A stretch of DNA of 36,045 nucleotides from an uncultured Clostridia bacterium (GTDB lineage Bacteria; Bacillota; Clostridia; UBA1381): contig CALXSS010000017.1 in NCBI GenBank assembly GCA_944391225.1, forward strand, positions 1 to 36,045. Direction: 5' to 3'. Below are positions 1 through 7,629 of the stretch, piece after piece. The translations under genes and the position numbers were made by a program. How positions within the stretch are numbered: position 1 is the first letter of the stretch; each line of letters starts with the position of its first letter. The notes beneath the pieces are model-generated. The model had not been told where the DNA came from, made no database searches, and saw nothing but the letters and a program-made list of their open reading frames with translations.

Positions 1-699
1 GTGCGGCACAAGCCGCCTGTATTCTTCCTTTAGCATTCCCTCCACCTCGCCGAGCCGTATCGGAAATTCCACAAAGCCCTTGGCATAATATGAAAGCGTG
101 TACGGAGGAAAGAATATAACAAGCTCTTCATCCGTTATATAATAATTATTTTCGTTCTCCGCGTTTATGTGCGGCTCCTCCCACAAGCCCGAATACTTCT
201 GCGGATCCTTTTCGATAAGCTCATCTATAAGCCGGTTTATGGTTTCGCGGTATCCGTCATCATCAAACAGCTCCTTAAGAGCAAGCGGATGCGGTTCGTC
301 TGAACAGAGGTCTATATTGCGCGGATACCATGACGTGCTGCCATGCGCTCCGCCTGTGTAGATATAATGCGATTCTACAAAAGATAAAAAGCCGTCCTTG
401 TTCTTCTTCACCTCCTGCGTCACCTTGAACGCCGACTTGATCCCGGCAGGAAGCTTTTCTGACGCCTCCGCTGCAAGTGTGTCAAATTCATTTACCGCTG
501 CTGCCACATCGCTTTCTATCGCTAAATTCAGCTCCGACTCATACTCCCTGTTCTCCATTCCCTCAAATGAGATGACCTCAGCATACACGGTGGAATAATC
601 GGTTTCAAATTCATCTGTAGTTATCGTTTCACGGCACGCGCCGCCGCTGCAGGAGCACAGCAGCAGCACTGACGCGAGCGCCGTCACAGCCCTGCGCAT
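1..699 (-). CDS. DUF3298/RsiV-like lipoprotein, 3' end cut by window edge
   Basis: Reading leftward from an ATG at 699, the frame stays open for 233 codons to the window edge with no stop, so the C-terminus is missing. The N-terminus (MRRAVTALASVLLLCSCSGG) is a lipoprotein signal with a probable lipidated Cys at residue 15 or 17. Later sequence includes YTGGAHGSTSWY followed by a PRNIDL stretch. That Gly-Gly-Ala-His pattern is typical of the DUF3298 domain found at the C-terminus of RsiV-like anti-sigma factors and related extracytoplasmic proteins. No transmembrane anti-sigma segment is visible, so I infer a secreted lipoprotein of unknown ligand rather than an anti-sigma factor. The start lies only 8 bases after the spoIVA stop, with a GAGGGA ribosome binding site, so it is probably co-transcribed with spoIVA. 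Confidence 0.75.
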   Translation of the reverse strand, partial: MRRAVTALASVLLLCSCSGGACRETITTDEFETDYSTVYAEVISFEGMENREYESELNLAIESDVAAAVNEFDTLAAEASEKLPAGIKSAFKVTQEVKKNKDGFLSFVESHYIYTGGAHGSTSWYPRNIDLCSDEPHPLALKELFDDDGYRETINRLIDELIEKDPQKYSGLWEEPHINAENENNYYITDEELVIFFPPYTLSYYAKGFVEFPIRLGEVEGMLKEEYRRLVPH

Positions 700-707
700 G
701 GCGTCCC

Positions 708-2186
708 TCACAGTATAAGGCATAGCAGACCGCCGCCGCCCTCGTTTATTATCCTTTCAAGCGTTTCACGCAGCTTTCCTCTCGCCTCCTCAGGCATTCG
801 GTCAAGCTTGTTTTTAAGCCCATCGTTGACAAGCTCATTGAGCGTTTTTCCGAATATATTGGACTGCCAAAGCCGCTGCGGATCGTCCTTGTATTCGCTG
901 AGCAGATTCTCTATAAGCTCCTCCGACTGGCGCACTGTGCCTACTATCGGGCTTACCTCCGTTTCAATATCCGCTCTCATCATATGTATGGACGGGGCGC
1001 ATGCCTTTAGCTTTATGCCGTATCTTCCGCCCTGTTTTATTATTTTAGGCTCTTCAAGTATCATCTCCTCGCTTGACGGTGAAACTATACCATACCCCGT
1101 TTCGCGCACTGAATCAAGCGCGTTCTTTACGCGCTCGTAGCTGCGCTTTATCTCTGCCAGCTCCGCAAGCTGCTTAAGCAGCGTTTCATCATCCTTTATC
1201 TCAAAGCCCGCGCATTCGCTCAGTATCTTATAGAACATCTGCTCCGCAAGCTCCATTTCGATCTCTGCCGTACCTGTGCCAAGATCGATTTTTGATATGC
1301 CTGCCTTTTTTACAAACTCCGGCGTCTGCAGCCTTTCACACACCGCGTCAACATCGCGTATGTTCCTTGTGCTTTCCACCGCGGACGATACAGCGTCATA
1401 TACAGACCTTACAAGCTCGTGCTCATATCCAAGCCTGCTCAGCCAACCGGGTATCTTTATTTCTATCTCGCTCAGAGGGAACTCGCGCAGTATCTTATTG
1501 ATTATCCTGTTGATGTCCTCTCCGTCAAGCTCGGCGCAATTGACGGTCATCACTGTTACATCATAGGCAGACTCAAGCCTGCGCGCCAATGTCCGTGCCT
1601 CTGCCGAATCGGGCGCGGCAGAATTAAGCAGAACTATGAACGGCTTATTTATCGCCTTAAGCTCCGCTATCACCCTTGATTCTGCATCTACATAGCTCTC
1701 TCGAGGTATATCACTGAACGAGCCGTCAGTTGTCACAACAAGCCCTATAGTCGAATGGTCTGTTATGACCTTTTTTGTGCCTATCTCAGCGGCATCATTG
1801 AACGGTATGGGGTGATCGAACCACGGAGTATTTACCATTCGCGGCTCACCGTTTTCCTCATAGCCAAGGGATTCGTCTACTATGTAGCCGACACAGTCTA
1901 TCATCCTTACCCGCATGCTCGCGTTATCGCCCGGAGCTATCTCCACAGCCTCATTCGGTATGAATTTTGGCTCGGTAGTCATTATTGTTCTGCCCGCCGC
2001 GGACTGCGGAAGCTCATCCCGCGCGCGTTCCGCCTGATACACATTCGTCATATTAGGTATCACGAGCGTATCCATAAACTTCTTAATAAATGTCGATTTT
2101 CCGGTACGCACCGGTCCTACAACGCCTATATATACATCGCCGTTGTTGCGTTTGGCTATATCGCTGTAGATATTGTTCTCTTCCAT
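708..2186 (-). CDS. spoIVA: Stage IV sporulation protein A (spore coat ATPase)
   Basis: The 492-residue length equals that of the Bacillus subtilis protein, and the sequence aligns end to end from memory. The Walker A motif is GPVRTGKST (residues 24-32). Other hallmarks are DELPQSAAGRTIMTTEPKF, MIDCVGY, the DHSTIGLVVTTDG segment, and the C-terminal end LRETLERIINEGGGGL. SpoIVA is a TRAFAC-type ATPase that polymerises around the forespore membrane and forms the basement layer of the coat; its extreme C-terminus anchors it through SpoVM. It is made in the mother cell under sigma-E in Bacillus. The gene has a strong ribosome binding site (AAGGAGGAAACAGG before ATG). A DUF3298 lipoprotein gene follows after 8 bases. 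This gene alone places the organism among endospore-forming Firmicutes. Confidence 0.98.
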   Translation of the reverse strand: MEENNIYSDIAKRNNGDVYIGVVGPVRTGKSTFIKKFMDTLVIPNMTNVYQAERARDELPQSAAGRTIMTTEPKFIPNEAVEIAPGDNASMRVRMIDCVGYIVDESLGYEENGEPRMVNTPWFDHPIPFNDAAEIGTKKVITDHSTIGLVVTTDGSFSDIPRESYVDAESRVIAELKAINKPFIVLLNSAAPDSAEARTLARRLESAYDVTVMTVNCAELDGEDINRIINKILREFPLSEIEIKIPGWLSRLGYEHELVRSVYDAVSSAVESTRNIRDVDAVCERLQTPEFVKKAGISKIDLGTGTAEIEMELAEQMFYKILSECAGFEIKDDETLLKQLAELAEIKRSYERVKNALDSVRETGYGIVSPSSEEMILEEPKIIKQGGRYGIKLKACAPSIHMMRADIETEVSPIVGTVRQSEELIENLLSEYKDDPQRLWQSNIFGKTLNELVNDGLKNKLDRMPEEARGKLRETLERIINEGGGGLLCLIL

Positions 2187-2228
2187 CCTGTTTCCTCCTT
2201 GAACATAAGTGTGGTTTTGACTATTGCC

Positions 2229-2257
2229 TGTATATAAAGTCTACTCTATTTATATTC
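2229..2257 (-). promoter_or_regulatory. Possible sigma-E-type promoter of spoIVA
   Basis: Read on the minus strand, GAATATA (2257-2251) fits the sigma-E -35 pattern KMATATW. After 14 bases comes TATATACA (2236-2229), a partial match to the CATACAMT -10 pattern. The site lies about 45 bases before the spoIVA start. Known sigma-E control of spoIVA in Bacillus supports the call; the match itself is imperfect. Confidence 0.4.
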
Positions 2258-2286
2258 GGAGGACAAAGAAATAGAACAATAAAAAT

Positions 2287-2313
2287 CGGGGTATTGCATT
2301 AAACAACACCCCG
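2287..2313 (-). terminator. Intrinsic terminator of adhE
   Basis: A 10-bp stem (CGGGGTGTTG with CAATACCCCG, one G-T pair) closes a 7-base loop. On the minus strand it is followed by ATTTTTATTG. It lies between the adhE stop and spoIVA. Confidence 0.8.
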
Positions 2314-2363
2314 TTGATACTGCTGCTTTTTGCTGCAACAGCCTTTATATTAATTTTGTATAA

Positions 2364-4982
2364 TCAGACTTCTGCGCCCTTATATGCCTTTACCATGATC
2401 TCTTCTATTTCCTTAACGAGCGGCAGACGCGGATTAGCTGTTGTACACTGATCCTCAAACGCCTTGTTTGCAATGTCAGCAAGCTTTGTCATATACTCGC
2501 TTTCATCTATGCCGCACTCTGCAAATGACTTAGGCATGTTACATTCAGCCATAAGGTTCTGTATAGCCTTGATAAGGTTGTTTACGCTCTCCTCAACAGT
2601 CTTTCCGCCGAATCCGCATGCCTGAGCGATCTCAGCATATTTCTTGTCAGCGATAAAGCTCTTGTACTTAGGCCATGATACGAATTTGCTCGGCATCTGG
2701 CTGTTGTACTTAACGATATACGGAAGCAATACTGCGTTTGCTCTACCGTGCGGTACGTGATATTCTCCGCCTATCTTGTGTGCGATCGAGTGGTTCACGC
2801 CAAGGAATGCGTTTGTGAACGCCATACCTGCAATACAGCTTGCATTGTGCATCTTCTCGCGCGCCTCGCGGTCGTTAGCGCCGTTCTTGTATGCTCTTGG
2901 CAGATACTCAAATACGAGCTGACATGCCTTTATTGCAAGCGCGTCAGTGTAATCCGATGCCATTACCGATACATACGCCTCAATAGCGTGTGTGAGCACG
3001 TCAAGACCTGTGTCTGCTGTCGGAGCCTTTGGCAGCGAGAGAACGAACTGTGGATCTATGATAGCTACATCAGGTGTCAGCTCATAGTCTGCGAGCGGGT
3101 ACTTCATATTCTTTTCCTTGTCTGAAATTACCGCAAATGATGTTACCTCTGAGCCTGTTCCTGAGGTTGTAGGAATAGATACCATCTTAGCCTTCTGACC
3201 CATCTTCGGGAACTTGAACGCACGCTTTCTGATGTCAAGGAAACGCAAGCGGAGTCCCTCAAAATCTGCATCCGGGTGCTCATAGTATACCCACATGCCC
3301 TTTGCCGCATCCATTGCGCTGCCGCCGCCGAGAGCTATTATAACATCCGGCTGGAATTTCTCCATCATAGCCGCGCCTTTTCTTACTGTATCAAATGACG
3401 GATCCGGCTCTACATCTGAGAATATCTCACAGTGAACATGATCCGGACGCTTTCTGAGATAATAAAGTATCTTATCTACATAGCCCAGAGTCACCATGCC
3501 GGGATCTGTTACAATAAATGCTCTTGAAATATCAGGCATCTTTTCGAGATACTGTATAGCATCATACTCAAAATAGATCTTATCCGGCACCTTGAACCAC
3601 TGCATATTAATTCTCCTCTTTGCAACTCTCTTCTCGTTAATAAGATTTACCGTCGATACGTTACCGCTTACGCTGTTACCGCCGTAGCTGCCGCAGCCGA
3701 GTGTGAGCGACGGCATATTTGTATTATACAGATCGCCGATAGCTCCGTGTGATGACGGTGAATTTACTATAAGACGGCTCGCTTTCATTATTGATGCAAA
3801 CTTCTGGATAACAGCCTCATCCTTAGCATGGATAACAGCGCTGTGTCCCATTCCGTTGAAGTGTACCATCTGTTCTGCGAGATCTATACCATGATCGGCG
3901 TTTTCTGAGATCATATAGCCGAGTACCGGACTGAGCTTCTCTCTTGAAAGCGGATACTCCGGACCTACGCCGCCTATACGACATACAAGTATCTTTGTTT
4001 CAGCCGGAACATTCTTAAGTCCTGCTTTTTCAGCTATCCATGCCGCAGGCTTACCTACTATATCAGGATTTACCGCGCCCTTTTCGCTGTTTATGCAGTA
4101 GTCTGAAAGCAGCTTTATTTCCTCCTCATTAGCGAAATAACAGCCGCCTTTCTTCATAAGCTCCTCGAACTCGCCCGCAATTTCCTTATCTACTATAGCC
4201 GCCTGCTCTGATGCGCAGATCATACCGTTATCAAATGACTTTGAAAGAATAAGGTCGTTTACAGCCTCAAGAAGGTCGCATGACTTGTGGATATAGCATG
4301 GAACATTACCCGGTCCTACACCAAGAGCCGGCTTTCCAGTTGAATATGCAGCCTTTACCATGCCGCTGCCGCCTGTTGCAAGAACTGTTGCTACTCCCGG
4401 ATGGTTCATGAGTGTGTTTGTAGCTTCTATCGATGGATACTCTATCCACTGGATACAGTTTTCCGGAGCGCCAGCCTTTACCGCTGCCTCATAAACTATT
4501 CTTGCTGCCTCTGCAGAACACTTCTGCGCTGCCGGATGGAATCCGAATATAATTGGATTACGTGACTTTATTGAAATAAGAGACTTGAACAGTGTTGTTG
4601 AAGTCGGGTTCGTTACCGGTGTAACACCGCAGATAACGCCGATCGGCTCTGCAATTATCTCATAATCCTCAAGATCGTTTTCAGCTATAACGCCTACTGT
4701 CTTTTCATTCTTGATCGAATGATAGATATATTCTGTAGCGAACATATTCTTTGTGATCTTGTCCTCGTAAATACCTCTGCCTGTTTCCTCCACTGCAAGC
4801 TTTGCAAGCTCCATATGCTTGTCAAGACCTGCCAGAGTCATTGCTTTAACGATCGCATCTACCTGTTCCTGATCCATGCTCAGAAATTCCTGCAAAGCTT
4901 TCTGAGCCTTTTCCACGTAACCGTCGATCATCTCTTTAACGTTGATCTCAGGCTTTACCGCTTCTTCTTTCTTGTTTGCCAT
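2364..4982 (-). CDS. adhE: Bifunctional acetaldehyde-CoA/alcohol dehydrogenase
   Basis: The 872-residue protein has the full two-domain AdhE architecture. The N-terminal CoA-acylating aldehyde dehydrogenase (about residues 15-440) contains the catalytic Cys256 in DNGMICASEQ. The C-terminal iron-dependent alcohol dehydrogenase (about 455-865) contains the GGGSAMDAAKG nucleotide-binding loop and the metal-site His residues in HAIEAY, NHSIAHKIGG and VPHGRAN. It reduces acetyl-CoA through acetaldehyde to ethanol, oxidising two NADH, and forms spirosome filaments in known examples. It appears monocistronic: its own promoter and Rex-like sites lie upstream, a good AGGAGG ribosome binding site precedes ATG, and a terminator follows. 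This is the main redox-balancing enzyme visible here. Confidence 0.97.
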   Translation of the reverse strand: MANKKEEAVKPEINVKEMIDGYVEKAQKALQEFLSMDQEQVDAIVKAMTLAGLDKHMELAKLAVEETGRGIYEDKITKNMFATEYIYHSIKNEKTVGVIAENDLEDYEIIAEPIGVICGVTPVTNPTSTTLFKSLISIKSRNPIIFGFHPAAQKCSAEAARIVYEAAVKAGAPENCIQWIEYPSIEATNTLMNHPGVATVLATGGSGMVKAAYSTGKPALGVGPGNVPCYIHKSCDLLEAVNDLILSKSFDNGMICASEQAAIVDKEIAGEFEELMKKGGCYFANEEEIKLLSDYCINSEKGAVNPDIVGKPAAWIAEKAGLKNVPAETKILVCRIGGVGPEYPLSREKLSPVLGYMISENADHGIDLAEQMVHFNGMGHSAVIHAKDEAVIQKFASIMKASRLIVNSPSSHGAIGDLYNTNMPSLTLGCGSYGGNSVSGNVSTVNLINEKRVAKRRINMQWFKVPDKIYFEYDAIQYLEKMPDISRAFIVTDPGMVTLGYVDKILYYLRKRPDHVHCEIFSDVEPDPSFDTVRKGAAMMEKFQPDVIIALGGGSAMDAAKGMWVYYEHPDADFEGLRLRFLDIRKRAFKFPKMGQKAKMVSIPTTSGTGSEVTSFAVISDKEKNMKYPLADYELTPDVAIIDPQFVLSLPKAPTADTGLDVLTHAIEAYVSVMASDYTDALAIKACQLVFEYLPRAYKNGANDREAREKMHNASCIAGMAFTNAFLGVNHSIAHKIGGEYHVPHGRANAVLLPYIVKYNSQMPSKFVSWPKYKSFIADKKYAEIAQACGFGGKTVEESVNNLIKAIQNLMAECNMPKSFAECGIDESEYMTKLADIANKAFEDQCTTANPRLPLVKEIEEIMVKAYKGAEV

Positions 4983-5152
4983 AATGATTCCTCCTAAACA
5001 GCATTTTTTGTTTGACCATTCGGCAGCGTATACCGCCGTTATTTTTCGTTGATAATATTACTGTGTCACGACCCGGATAAGTCATGACCTTATGTCCTTA
5101 TAGTTATATGCTTCTGCCGCGGTGTCTATCCCTTATCCCCGGCAACATGGTC

Positions 5153-5181
5153 ATTATACTATATTGTTATTATTTTGTCAA
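5153..5181 (-). promoter_or_regulatory. adhE promoter, consensus vegetative type
   Basis: Minus-strand TTGACA (5181-5176), exactly 17 bases, then TATAAT (5158-5153). This is a perfect housekeeping sigma-A consensus. Transcription would start near 5146, giving an adhE leader of about 160 nt. Confidence 0.85.
5164..5181. promoter_or_regulatory. Second, weaker Rex-like operator overlapping the adhE -35 region
   Basis: TTGTTATTATTTTGTCAA matches 11 of 14 fixed positions of the Rex consensus TTGTTAA-N4-TTAACAA. It covers the -35 hexamer and spacer, where a bound repressor would block RNA polymerase. Confidence 0.5.
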
Positions 5182-5238
5182 TATCTTTTTTACAGTTTCT
5201 ACAGTTTATATAAATATATGCGGACATCAGTTTATTAT

Positions 5239-5256
5239 TTGTTATATTTTTAACAA
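5239..5256. promoter_or_regulatory. Rex-like operator upstream of adhE
   Basis: TTGTTATATTTTTAACAA matches 13 of 14 fixed positions of the Rex (NADH/NAD+ sensor) consensus TTGTTAA-N4-TTAACAA. adhE is a classic Rex target in Clostridia. The site is 75 bases from the second Rex-like site, so looping or cooperative binding is possible. Confidence 0.75.
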
Positions 5257-5489
5257 GACGGCACTGTATTAATATTTTCTATGATTTTATTCTGCGTAAA
5301 AATACAAATATAATACGCTAAAGATAATAATTTCACAATATTGGCTGCCGCTGCATAGTATATACCAATAACCGCGCCTCTTTTACTGAGCCGCGAACAT
5401 ACCGCTCGAAAAATAATCGAGAGAACTGCAAACACCTGTTTGACAGTACATATATTTCGGGCGGTTACTATAATAAAGGAGAGTTATAT

Positions 5490-5825
5490 ATGGCTGATTT
5501 CATTGATCCTGCTGTTGAAACCTGTCCGGCTACAGGATACCAAACTATGTCAGTATGCGTGCCTGTAACGGTCACACCGTTTTCCGAAGCTGGTCCCACA
5601 AAGACAAAATGCTGCGGTGATCCAGTTATCACTCCGGGTATTGACACCTGTATGGGAATAAAAAACGGAACCTGTTCCTTTACGATAAGCCAGGATCTCT
5701 GCATCGCTATCCCTGTAGCATTCGGCGCAACAGCTGCTGTCGGAGACACATATGTAAACTGTACAAATGTGTCGGAAAAGGATATATGCACCGACTGCAC
5801 AAAGCTGCCTGATACCCCTGTATAA
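5490..5825 (+). CDS. Cys-rich small protein of unknown function
   Basis: This 111-residue protein has no signal peptide or membrane segment. It has ten cysteines (12, 23, 41, 42, 54, 62, 71, 91, 100, 103) in a Thr/Val/Pro-rich, probably beta-rich chain. Notable stretches are TCPATGYQTMSVCVPVTVTP and TKCCGDPVITPG. A clear ribosome binding site (AAAGGAGAG, 6 bases before ATG) supports the start. It is a lone plus-strand gene between divergent adhE and convergent gpsA. I recall similar uncharacterised proteins in other Clostridia but no assigned function. The Cys-rich composition would suit a disulfide-linked surface or spore-coat component, but that is inference. A minus-strand frame over the same bases lacks a comparable ribosome binding site. 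Confidence 0.8.
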   Translation: MADFIDPAVETCPATGYQTMSVCVPVTVTPFSEAGPTKTKCCGDPVITPGIDTCMGIKNGTCSFTISQDLCIAIPVAFGATAAVGDTYVNCTNVSEKDICTDCTKLPDTPV

Positions 5826-5830
5826 GACGC

Positions 5831-5928
5831 AAAAAGAGGCTGCTGCAAAACTCAACGAGTTTGCAGCAGCCTTGCGGGGCTTTAGAAAATAGCGCAGAAC
5901 AGACGAAACGAAGCGGCGCAGTCCCTTG
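5831..5928 (+). repeat. Partial copy of a MITE-like repeat
   Basis: This segment begins with hairpin 5838-5871 and continues with GGGGCTTTAGAAAATAG, then CAGAAC, GACGAAACGAAG and GGCGCAGTCCC. It matches the reverse complement of 33629-33729 nearly base for base over about 95 bases. The outer end present in the other copy is missing here; similarity stops a few bases before the gpsA stop codon. Confidence 0.75.
5838..5871 (-). terminator. Terminator hairpin of der-plsY-gpsA, within the repeat
   Basis: A 12-bp perfect stem (GGCTGCTGCAAA with TTTGCAGCAGCC) is topped by CTC-AAC-GAG with one bulged A. On the minus strand it is followed by TCTTTTTG, a usable U-tract for transcripts from gpsA. On the plus strand only TTGCGGGG follows, so it may stop plus-strand transcripts less well. 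Confidence 0.75.
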
Positions 5929-5932
5929 CTGA

Positions 5933-6913
5933 TTATTCAGATGTCTTTTGCCTTGTCATCAGCAGATTTACCGCATCGCGCGGATCTGTTCCCTCGAAAA
6001 GTATCTTATATGCCTGCTCTATTATCGGTGTTTCCACTCCGTACTGGCGGCTCAGATCATATGCCGCTCCGGCAGTATTTACGCCCTCAACGACCATATG
6101 TACCTTTTCAAGAGCATCGGCAACACTGTAGCCCTTGCCTATAAGCTCTCCAGCTGTATGGTTCCTTGAAAGCGTGCTTGTTCCTGTAACGATAAGATCG
6201 CCCAGACCTGACAAGCCTGCGAATGTAGAGGCTCTCGCACCCATTGCCGTGCCAAGACGCGTTATCTCTGCCACTCCACGGGTTATAAGGGCTGCCTTTG
6301 TATTGTCGCCATAGCCAAGCCCATCTGAAATACCCGCGCACAGAGCTATTACGTTTTTGAGCGCTCCGCCCAGCTCCACTCCGATAACATCATCAGACGT
6401 ATATACTCTGAACGTGCCGCACATGAACACGTCCTGCAAAAACTCTGCTGTTTCCTTGTTTTCCGACGCTACCACTACGGTAGTAGGTATCTTGCGGCTT
6501 ACCTCCTCGGCATGTGACGGACCGCTGAGGACTGATATTTCTGCCTGAGGTATCTCCGACTTATACACCTGCGAAAGCCTGAGCTTGCCCTCAAGTCCCT
6601 TTGATATATTGACTATCCTCTGACCTTCCTTTACATAGGGCGCCATCTGCTTTGCTGTAGTGCGCGTTGCCGGAGACGGCGCCGCTGTAACGATGACCTC
6701 AGCTCCGTCTATGCAGCTTTTCATATCATGAGTGCAGACTATATTGTCAGGAAGCTTTACTCCCGGCAGGAACTCCCTGTTCTCTCTGTCCTTATTGAGA
6801 CGGTCTGTTTCCTCCTGTATCCATGACCACAGATACACCTCATTACCTTTTTCGGCAAGCAGGATCGATATTGCCGTACCCCAGCCGCCTGAACCAATAA
6901 CAGCTACTTTCAT
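5933..6913 (-). CDS. gpsA: NAD(P)H-dependent glycerol-3-phosphate dehydrogenase
   Basis: This 326-residue protein makes sn-glycerol-3-phosphate from dihydroxyacetone phosphate, the entry to phospholipid synthesis. The N-terminal Rossmann fold shows GSGGWGTAISILLAEKG (residues 7-23). The family substrate-binding region contains GALKNVIALCAGISDGLGYG with the catalytic Lys, followed by AGLSGLGDLIVT. Length is normal for GpsA. Its ATG overlaps the plsY stop (ATGA arrangement), showing translational coupling with the acyltransferase that uses its product. It is the last gene of the der-plsY-gpsA cluster. Confidence 0.97.
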   Translation of the reverse strand: MKVAVIGSGGWGTAISILLAEKGNEVYLWSWIQEETDRLNKDRENREFLPGVKLPDNIVCTHDMKSCIDGAEVIVTAAPSPATRTTAKQMAPYVKEGQRIVNISKGLEGKLRLSQVYKSEIPQAEISVLSGPSHAEEVSRKIPTTVVVASENKETAEFLQDVFMCGTFRVYTSDDVIGVELGGALKNVIALCAGISDGLGYGDNTKAALITRGVAEITRLGTAMGARASTFAGLSGLGDLIVTGTSTLSRNHTAGELIGKGYSVADALEKVHMVVEGVNTAGAAYDLSRQYGVETPIIEQAYKILFEGTDPRDAVNLLMTRQKTSE

Positions 6914-7527
6914 GATTTGACCTCCTTTTTAGCGCCCAGCTTGTTTTCCTTACCATGTATAAGACGGTCTATATTTGCGCGGTGCTTCCACACAAGCAAA
7001 GCTGCAACTACAACCACGCATATGCTTTCCGCAATACTGCCCTTAAGTTTTATAATTTCAATAATTGCAAATATTACTGCCGCTGTTATAGATCCAAGAG
7101 AAACATATCTTGTGAGCGCCATAAGCAGTATTGCTATAGCGAGAACTATAAGTCCTGTCTGCCAGTCCCACATAAGCAGGACTCCCAGACCTGTGGCAAC
7201 GCCCTTACCTCCCTTAAATCCAAAAAATACCGGATAGCAGTGACCTATGCAAACCAGCGCGCCGGCAGCGTATGTTCCCCACTCTATGCCTCCGTACCTT
7301 GCCGCAAGTCTTGCGATAAGCACGGCAACAACGCCCTTTAATATATCTATGATAAGAGTTATTACCGCGTATTTCTTGCCCATTGTCCGGAGCATGTTTG
7401 TTGCTCCGGCATTTCCCGAACCGCTTTCGCGTATATCCTTGCCGCTGACTATTCTTGAGATCAGTATCGATGAATTGATGCTGCCTATAAGATATGCTGC
7501 GACAGCAGAAATAATCAAATATATCAT
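6910..7527 (-). CDS. plsY: Acyl-phosphate:glycerol-3-phosphate acyltransferase
   Basis: This 205-residue integral membrane protein has about five hydrophobic segments. It carries the PlsY loop motifs GSGNAGATNMLRTMG (about residues 36-50) and FGFKGGKGVATGLGVL (about 103-118). It transfers an acyl group from acyl-phosphate to glycerol-3-phosphate, the first acylation step of phospholipid synthesis in Firmicutes. The start is backed by GGAGGT 6 bases before ATG. A short GCCGC/GCGGC hairpin with an A5 loop (7545-7559) sits just upstream of that ribosome binding site. The stop overlaps the gpsA start, linking substrate supply and use. Confidence 0.97.
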   Translation of the reverse strand: MIYLIISAVAAYLIGSINSSILISRIVSGKDIRESGSGNAGATNMLRTMGKKYAVITLIIDILKGVVAVLIARLAARYGGIEWGTYAAGALVCIGHCYPVFFGFKGGKGVATGLGVLLMWDWQTGLIVLAIAILLMALTRYVSLGSITAAVIFAIIEIIKLKGSIAESICVVVVAALLVWKHRANIDRLIHGKENKLGAKKEVKS

Positions 7528-7544
7528 TGTTATACCTCCGTTAC

Positions 7545-7559
7545 GCCGCTTTTTGCGGC
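7545..7559 (-). other. Small hairpin just before the plsY ribosome binding site
   Basis: A 5-bp stem (GCCGC with GCGGC) encloses five A on the minus strand, directly ahead of the GGAGG of plsY. It has no following U-tract, so it is not a standard terminator. It may affect mRNA stability or plsY translation; the role is inference. Confidence 0.3.
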
Positions 7560-7629
7560 AAAGATCCTAATTCATAATGCCTGACAGAATAAATCGCTCT
7601 GCCCGTTTTCCTGCCCCCAGTGACAGTCT

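Larger units (their letters stand above)
4983..5489. other. Divergent intergenic region between adhE and a Cys-rich ORF
   Basis: This 507-base AT-rich gap holds the adhE promoter (5153-5181), two Rex-like operators (5164-5181 and 5239-5256) and a leader of about 160 nt. The leader has possible pairing between GGATAAG near 5134 and CTTATCC near 5078 (minus strand), and a GTCATGAC palindrome near 5082-5089. From about 5260 to 5470 I see no gene. The stretch just before 5490 supplies the ribosome binding site of the plus-strand ORF. Confidence 0.6.

Noticed and set aside
167..598. Plus-strand open frames opposite the left-edge gene
   Set aside because: They mirror the minus-strand DUF3298 lipoprotein, which has a signal peptide, lipobox and family motif; the plus frames have no ribosome binding site.
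5468..5848. Minus-strand frame over the Cys-rich 111-residue gene
   Set aside because: It has no good ribosome binding site and overlaps the terminator hairpin; the plus-strand frame has AAAGGAG at proper distance and a more natural composition.
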